NCBI RefSeq assembly: GCF_964340395.1
Contig: NC_135565.1
Coordinates: forward strand, 1,551,001-1,615,000
Length of the DNA: 64,000 bases
Direction of reading: 5' to 3'
Source: Glandiceps talaboti
Lineage: Eukaryota; Hemichordata; Enteropneusta; Spengelidae
Part shown: positions 51,801-60,800 of the stretch, in pieces
Numbering within the stretch: the stretch's first letter is position 1
Layout: each line of letters begins with the position of its first letter
Program-made: the position numbers and the translations under genes
Notes under the pieces: generated by a model
Seen by the model: only the letters and a program-made list of their open reading frames with translations
What the model was told of the DNA's origin: nothing
Database searches by the model: none

Positions 51801-54800
51801 TGATTCACTTCACCATTTAGTTGATTTGAATCTATATACTACACTAAAGACAACCTGTATGATTCACTTCACCATTTAGTTCATTTGAATCTAAATACTA
51901 CACTAAAGACAACCTGTATGATTCACTTCACCATTTAGTTCATTTGAATCTAAATACTACACTAAAGACAACCTGTATGATTCACTTCACCATTTAGTTG
52001 ATTTGAATCCAAATACTACACTAAAGACAACCTGTATGATTCACTTCACCATTTAGTTGATTTGAATCTAAATACTACACTAAAGACAACCTGTATGATT
52101 CACTTCACCATTTAGTTGATTTGAATCCAAATACTACACTAAAGACAACCTGTATGATTCACTTCACCATTTAGTTGATTTGAATCTAAATACTACACTA
52201 AAGACAACCTGTATGATTCACTTCACCATTTAGTTGATTTGAATCTATATACTACACTAAAGACAACCTGTATGATTCACTTCACCATTTAGTTGATTTG
52301 AATCTAAATACTACACTAAAGACAACCTGTATGATTCACTTCACCATTTAGTTCATTTGAATCTAAATACTACACTAAAGACAACATGTATGATTCACTT
52401 CACCATTTAGTTGATTTGAATCTAAATACTACACTAAAGACAACCTGTATGATTCACTTCACCATTTAGTTCATTTGAATCTAAATACTACACTAAAGAC
52501 AACATGTATGATTCACTTCACCATTTAGTTGATTTGAATCTAAATACTACACTAAAGACAACCTGTATGATTCACTTCACCATTTAGTTCATTTGAATCT
52601 AAATACTACACTAAAGACAACCTGTATGATTCACTTCACCATTTAGTTCATTTGAATCTAAATACTACACTAAAGACAACCTGTATGATTCACTTCACCA
52701 TTTAGTTCATTTGAATCCAAATACTACACTAAAGACAACATGTATGATTCACTTCACCATTTAGTTCATTTGAATCCAAATACTACACTAAAGACAACCT
52801 GTATGTTTCACTTCACCATTTAGTTCATTTGAATCCAAATACTACACTAAAGACAACCTGTATGATTCACTTCACCATTTAGTTCATTTGAATCTAAATA
52901 CTACACTAAAGACAACCTGTATGATTCACTTCACCATTTAGTTGATTTGAATCTAAATACTACACTAAAGACAACCTGTATGATTCACTTCACCATTTAG
53001 TTCATTTGAATCTAAATACTGCACTAAAGACAACCTGTATGATTCACTTCACCATTTAGTTCATTTGAATCTAAATACTACACTAAAGACAACCTGTATG
53101 ATTCACTTCACCATTTAGTTGATTTGAATCTAAATACTACACTAAAGACAACCTGTATGATTCACTTCACCATTTAGTTGATTTGAATCTAAATACTACA
53201 CTAAAGACAACCTGTATGATTCACTTCACCATTTAGTTGATTTGAATCTAAATACTACACTAAAGACAACCTGTATGATTCACTTCACCATTTAGTTGAT
53301 TTGAATCTAAATACTACACTAAAGACAACCTGTATGATTCACTTCACCATTTAGTTCATTTGAATCTAAATACTACACTAAAGACAACCTGTATGATTCA
53401 CTTCACCATTTAGTTGATTTGAATCTAAATACTACACTAAAGACAACCTGTATGATTCACTTCACCATTTAGTTCATTTGAATCTAAATACTACACTAAA
53501 GACAACCTGTATGATTCACTTCACCATTTAGTTCATTTGAATCTAAATACTACACTAAAGACAACCTGTATGATTCACTTCACCATTTAGTTCATTTGAA
53601 TCTAAATACTACATTAAAGACAACCTGTATGATTCACTTCACCATTTAGTTCATTTGAATCTAAATACTACACTAAAGACAACCTGTATGATTCACTTCA
53701 CCATTTAGTTCATTTGAATCTAAATACTACACTAAAGACAACCTGTATGATTCACTTCACCATTTAGTTGATTTGAATCTAAATACTACACTGAAGACAA
53801 CCTGTATGATTCACTTCACCATTTAGTTCATTTGAATCTAAATACTACACTAAAGACAACCTGTATGATTCACTTCACCATTTACTAGTTCATTTGAATC
53901 CAAATACTACACTAAAGACAACCTGTATGATTCACTTCACCATTTAGTTGATTTGAATCCAAAGCACGAGCTGCACTTTTTTCCTAGCAATCATTGATAA
54001 GGCTGCACAAATTAAATTCTGTGTTTGACATCACCCTGAGAGGGAGGGTGGTTTACAAAACAAACAAGCCATTGAGAATGACATAGTCCCCGCTATGATT
54101 GGGTTTTAAGGAATTAGCACTACTCTGATCACGCAACAACACTTGTGAACCTAAATCAAACAGACTTAGATATGTTGTGTCTGCTTGTCGGACATGGAAC
54201 ATGCCTACAATAATAAAGGATTGGTCGGGTATGGGGGATCATATCAATATGAAAATGGATATGCAAATGTATGTCATAGAACACTGTCCTAATACCAACT
54301 TTGAATGAGATCTGTTCAAGCATGTCTGAGTTATGGCTTTGGACATGGAAAATTCACAAACAAATTGGCTGCCAGGCAGCCATATTGGATCGTATCACAA
54401 TGAAAATGGATATGCACATGTATGTCATAGAACACTGTCCTAATACCAACTTTGAATGAGATCTGTTCAAGCATGTCTGAGTTATGGCTTTGGACATGGA
54501 AAATTTGCAAACAAAATGGCTGCCAGGCAGCCATATTGGATCGTATCACAATGAAAATGGATATGCACATGTATGTCATAGAACACTGTCCTAATACCAA
54601 CTTTGAATGAGATCTGTTCAAGCATGTCTAAGTTATGGCTTTGGACATGGAAAATTCACAAACAAAATGGCTGCCAGGCGGCCATATTGGATCGTATCAT
54701 GACAACAATGAATATGCACATATATGCCATAGAACACTGTCCTAATACCAACTCTGAATGAGATCTGTGTGAGCATGTCTGAGTTATGGCTTTAGACAGG

Positions 54801-57800
54801 GAAAATTCGCAAACAAAATGGCTGCTAGGCGGCCATATTGGATCGTATCATAAAACAAATTGACGTGCATATGTATGCCATAGCATGTTGCCCCTGTACC
54901 AAGTTTGTAAAAAATCGGTACAGGCATCTCCAAGAAACGGCTGCGGACGGACGGACGGACGGACGCACGGACGGACGCACGGACGGACAGACGGAACCCA
55001 ATCCATAAGTCCCCGTTCCGGACTTCGTCCGCGGGGACTAACTAATTATATATTACAAAATATGCAAAATTTGAGTGATTAACAATGTCTTACCTGCACT
55101 CTTGTAGTCATTAAATGCTATTAAAACTAACAATATGACATAATTGCACTAATTTAAGACTGAATCTCTGTATTTGGTATATTGGGCAATCAAGTTGGGT
55201 CACAGAATCAACCAGTGTTCAATCCCCCTTTCTCAGGGTGAAACCTAACAACGTACTCAGTCAGAGTCACTAAATGTTGACTACACACACTGCACTACAT
55301 GTACATGTACATGTACAGTTCCTGACAGTCACAGTCACTAAATGTTGAACACACACACTGCACCACATGTACAGTTCCTGACAGTCACAGTCACTAAATG
55401 TTGAACACACACACTGCACTACATGTACAGTTCCTGACAGTCAGTCACTAAATATTGACTGCACACACTGCACTACATGTACAGTTCCTGACAGTCACAG
55501 TCACTAAATGTTGAACGCACACACTGCACTACATGTACAGTTCCTGACAGTCAGAGTCACTAAATGTTGACTGCACACACTGCACTACATGTATAGTTCC
55601 TGACAGTCACAGTCACTAAATGTTGACTGCACACACTGCACCACATGTACAGTTCCTGAGTCACAGTCACTAAATGTTGACTGCACACACTGCACTACAT
55701 GTACAGTTCCTGACAGTCACAGTCACTAAATGTTGACTGCACACACTGCACTACATGTACAGTTCCTGACAGTCACAGTCACTAAATGTTGAACGCACAC
55801 ACTGGACTACATGTACAGTTCCTGACAGTCACAGTCACTAAATGTTGACTGCACACACTGCACTACATGTATATAGTTCCTGACAGTCACAGTCACTAAA
55901 TGTTGAACACACACACTGCACTACATGTACAGTTCCTGACAGTCACAGTCACTAAATGTTGACTGCACACACTGCACTACATGTACAGTTCCTGACAGTC
56001 ACAGTCACTAAATGTTGACTGCACACACTGCACTACATGTACAGTTCCTGACAGTCAGAGTCACTAAATGTTGACTGCACACACTGCAGTGTTCTCCCTG
56101 AACAAGGTAACAGGGGCGCCGCGCCCTCTTGTAAATTCTTGGCGCCCCCTTGTAAGTTTTGACGGAAAAAAATGAATTGAATATTTTTTCAACAAACGGG
56201 GCAAAACGATTTACTTCTCTCGCGGTTTCGCTACGATCTCATGGTCGCCATTTTGGAAAGTCAAATATCTCGGTAAAGAGGCTACTCTCACTGATGTCAA
56301 ACTTCGTGCGAATCACATTCACGCATACTTTCATCAAACTTGTCATTCATTCTATAGCTTTCAAACAGTCAACATGTCTTTCCTCCGTCATTTAGCTCAA
56401 TGAAGATCAGGAGGTACACAGTATATTTTACACGTCGGCCCTTTTCAGGGCGAACTTGAACTCAGATCGTGGGATTGTTTGCAAGTAAACACACACTGTC
56501 TCGAGTTTACGGTACAAAAACAAAATGAAATGCGAAACTTTGAAAGGCTTGTGTTGTTCACTGACACTACTTAGATGATACTAAATAATATGTCACTAAA
56601 ATGAACAAAATGGTACATTCTAGTTCCTTAACTATTTATTGAATTGTAATCGAAACGAAAATGGGCTAATATTTTCGTACCCATCGAACCACCATCGAAC
56701 TTACGGAGATATCGGGTGAGATGCGATGGCCTCAACACAGATAAACACGTGGTGTCAATGTGGGCGATTCCATTGTTCATGGATAGGTGGGCCGTGACAA
56801 ATGTCTCGGAACGGTCTGTTTTTACGTGTACACTAAATGTACTACAAAATCTATGATTTTCAGTGTCGCTGTGTCTACGTCAGTATTGAAGTTGAACGCT
56901 AAGTTCCCCTCTGTCCCTTCCCTTTAGTTTAATAGTTCGGACGTTGCATGTGTCGTCATAGTACAATCTTTGACCTTTCAAAATCTTAGTGAGTCGTCAT
57001 AGCAGAAAGTTTTGTCGGATACCTGTCCCACTTGAAAACTATGTATTGCGATTCGTTTTATTTCATTTTCTTTTGATTGACTTCATTACCACCCATAGTG
57101 ACACGAAGCGGTTTCGCCTTCTTTCAAAAAAGACCTGTGCTAACTGAAACTGCCATGCCGTATTGTTGACTATTTTTGTTTTCGTAAAAAAAACTGAACA
57201 TGCTGAAGAGAACTATATCATGGCTAGGCATGTCTTACAGTGTGAGTTTTTTTTGACGTGGGAGCGTGACGTATTGAGTGTCCATTTGAACATGTGCAGC
57301 TGTGTTTGGCATGTACTATTAATTTTCCAGTTAGACACAACAATGGCAACAAAAATTGCAACATTAGTGTTGCGTCTTTTTTACATTGACTGTAACAGGG
57401 CCAGGGTACAAGTTCGTTAGTGGTCTATAATAATATTATGTATCGAAATAAAAACAATCGACTCTCACTCAGTATAGTACGATCGTCAGTCGAGGGGTAT
57501 GGCAAATGTAACAAAATTCGTTGCGTATAGGATACGGATCGTTCGATCAAATATGCATAAAATTAATTTCCATTGCGTACGGTATAATACGCATGGTTTT
57601 ACGTCACCGCAAATACTGGTCCGTCATTCTGAACAGTTCTCAAGTCCGGGAATTAAATGATAAATTTAATGAGAAGTCAACTAGAAAACAGTACATGTAG
57701 ACTAATTGAATCACTATGGGAATATCAATAGATGGATTAAATCTGACACTGTTTACTTTGAACAAGCAGTCACCAATGGGGAAATTACAAAGACAGGAGA

Positions 57801-60800
57801 ATTCTCACAGAAGTGAGACAAGTTACTCAGCTGTTATGCATAAAGGCAAAGTTATCTTCACCCTTATGTGTTTGACGTTTGTTTGTTTTGGTAGTGGTAT
57901 GGTGATGATGCAATGAAGCTCTTGAAAATGGATTTCGTTTTGTAGTAAACACTACAACTGTCCTGAAACATCTTGAAATTTGCTGCAATTTTTTACAGAA
58001 AGTTGAAGATTTTGTTTTGTTACACTCTTTCAGCATTTGTGTTAAAAAAGCTATTTGAGTAACTATTTAGGACAAACTATTAAAAAACTATTTTTTTGAC
58101 ACAGGTAAATTTGGCTAAATTCTGTCACTATTTCAACATTAAGATATCAAAACTCACTTTGACACTTCAGTTGTGTTGAAATTCACATGATTAAAGTGGG
58201 TTAAAATGGCTAAATAAAGTGCCACCAAAAGCCACCATTTCAAGATGCAAATTGCAAAAGCTCCTAGGCAGGAGGGGGGACACCACCCTCCTGACCACCC
58301 CCCAGCGTGCGCACAGCGCACGCAGTGCTTCGCTCCGCTCAGCAACAATTCCCCCCTCTTGTGACAAAATCCTGGGGAGAACACTGCACTGCACTACATG
58401 TACAGTTCCTACAGTGTTACAACTAACCAGGTAAATGTGGAAAATGAAATTATACACAAAGAACAATTTTATGCAGAATGCAAAGAATATTTTTATTAGC
58501 CTATCAGGCCAGCCTTGTCTTTGTGAACTACAGCAGGCGTCAAAATTAATTTTTTAACCCACCTGTTCATTGGGCAGGCAACTTTGAAAATTATATGCCC
58601 AACCAAATTTCTACCTGCTCAATTTGTTTTGAACAGTTGGCTATTATAGCATGTACCTGTGGCTCAGTGGTCATTCACTTCATATCAGTTTGCCATTTTA
58701 AAGTAAGTGGTCTTACCTACCAAACCTATAACAACCAATGTAGTCATGTTCAAAAATTATAGATATATAGATTTGTTAATTTCATCTTTGAACAAATTAA
58801 TATCAGCTTGTTTTTTATCGCTATTGTTCATGTTTTTAAAACAATTTTTCAACCATATTCCCAAACATTATATGTCTCTGGAGGTGCAGTAAATGATTAT
58901 TATCATAAAAATTATTACAGTCATTACATAACTTTGCCATGAACTATTGTATGATTTTATCAGGAATCCTTACATTCATACTAACAAAGTGGCATTGATA
59001 TCCTTAGTAATTTTTTCAAGTTATCCTATTTGAATTTTAGTATTAACTTATGTAAACACTTGGGCGATTGTCACGAGTGTGCAGCACTGTGCTAGAGGAA
59101 TTATCATTTTTAAATGTCATTGAGTGAAAATCACTATTTCTATGAAAGATTTGTCTTCACTGTGAACTTGTTATTATAATCCAGACACTCACAGTACTCC
59201 TTTGGGATTTACTGTAGAAAGCGATACTTTAAACATTGCTAACATGCCATGGGTGTGTACAAAATTAACACTGTCTTGGTTGACCTTGCAGTAGAGTATA
59301 CATAACACGTCTTCTGTAACTTATTAGGGTTGTAGCAAGATCTCACAAAAATCCAAAATGTTGACACCGACAAACTTACATTCAAACATTCCAACATTGA
59401 AATTATTGAAATGATCAGCTATCACTGTTCCTTTTGAGTCATTTTGTACACATTCATAACATTCATGTAGCACAATTGAAGCTTGTAACAAACATCGTAT
59501 ATGCTGCCTGAAGCTCTGATAATTTTATTTATTGTACATGCGCAATGAACAAAGAACGTCTTCTAAGGTCATGGGTCATGAAAGATGCATTACCATTATG
59601 GAGTCGATCACCCAGTCGATCATGCCCCCCCCCCCCCCCAAAAAAAAACAAACAAACAAACAAACAACAATTGCTTGTAGAGGAATGCAAACTGACTTTT
59701 AACAGTTTTACGCATAATATTGAAAATGATAGAATTATTCTGAGCATTGCAGTAAAATCTACCTTTTGACCCTGTTTGACCTGATTTACATTTTTGTTTG
59801 TTTTCTCCCCATCTCTCAAACCTAGGCACGCGCTGACATCAAACACAGAATTTAATTTGCACAGCCTAATGGTATTTACCAATTCCAACTGCATTATGGA
59901 TTTATGATTGTACATGTATGTTGATTGATATACATATAATTCATAGGTTAAGGTCATCGCATACAAAATGTACTATGACGTACTGGTTGCTAGGTGATAC
60001 ACTGTAGGTTCCCTGAAATTACACTTTTACAAATATATACACAATAGCAAAGAATCTTGCTTATAATATTTCTATTCTTACCTTCAGTGGTGTTGTCACC
60101 AGGAGAGTGCATTGTGGGTGGTATTGTACCAGGACCAAAAAATCTAGTATTAGAATGTTTAAAGACACAGTGTGGTTTCTGACATCCTCCAGGCTGGGAC
60201 TCCCAGTAACATGGTATTATTGCACGGTTTTTCTGTATGAAAGAAAAAACACAACAGATTATGCTAAGTTTAACCTCTGACCTACCTTACTGTGAGCTTG
60301 TTGAAGGATAAAGTCAAGTATTTAAGTTGGAGAGGGGTGGGAGGGGGAGGGAGGTTTTGAACCATTTTAGTTGTCATTCAATAACAATGTCATTCAACTT
60401 TTAACAAATTAGTTTTATTCTGAGCAAATGTCACCAACTGGAACATTCAAGACAAACTTCCCAAGACACTTTACATGTACATACTACATTCTGTGTGAGT
60501 AATTCATAAAATAAATGCACATATTTCCCCTGTTCATTATTTAGCCAAGATTTACAAAAAATTGTCACAGCTGATTTAATCTACCATTTAACGAACTACA
60601 TATTGTTAGATTACTAGAATTGGTTTCCAAACTAAATATTGTTAGATTTAATAATACTAGAATTGGTTTCCAAACTAAATATTGTTAGATTACTAGAATT
60701 GGTTTCCAAACTAAATATTGTTAGATTACTAGAATTGGTTTCCAAACTAAATATTGTTAGATTACTAGAATTGGTTTCCAAACTAAATATTGTCAGATTA

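Noticed and set aside
54885-55082. Arg/Thr/Asp-Gly-rich frame over (CGGA)n
   Set aside because: Translation of a microsatellite in an F1 element.
58531-58620. Possible third hAT-type end (CAGGCGTCAAAATTAA)
   Set aside because: Resembles the 31220 end, but no inverted partner or target duplication was found.
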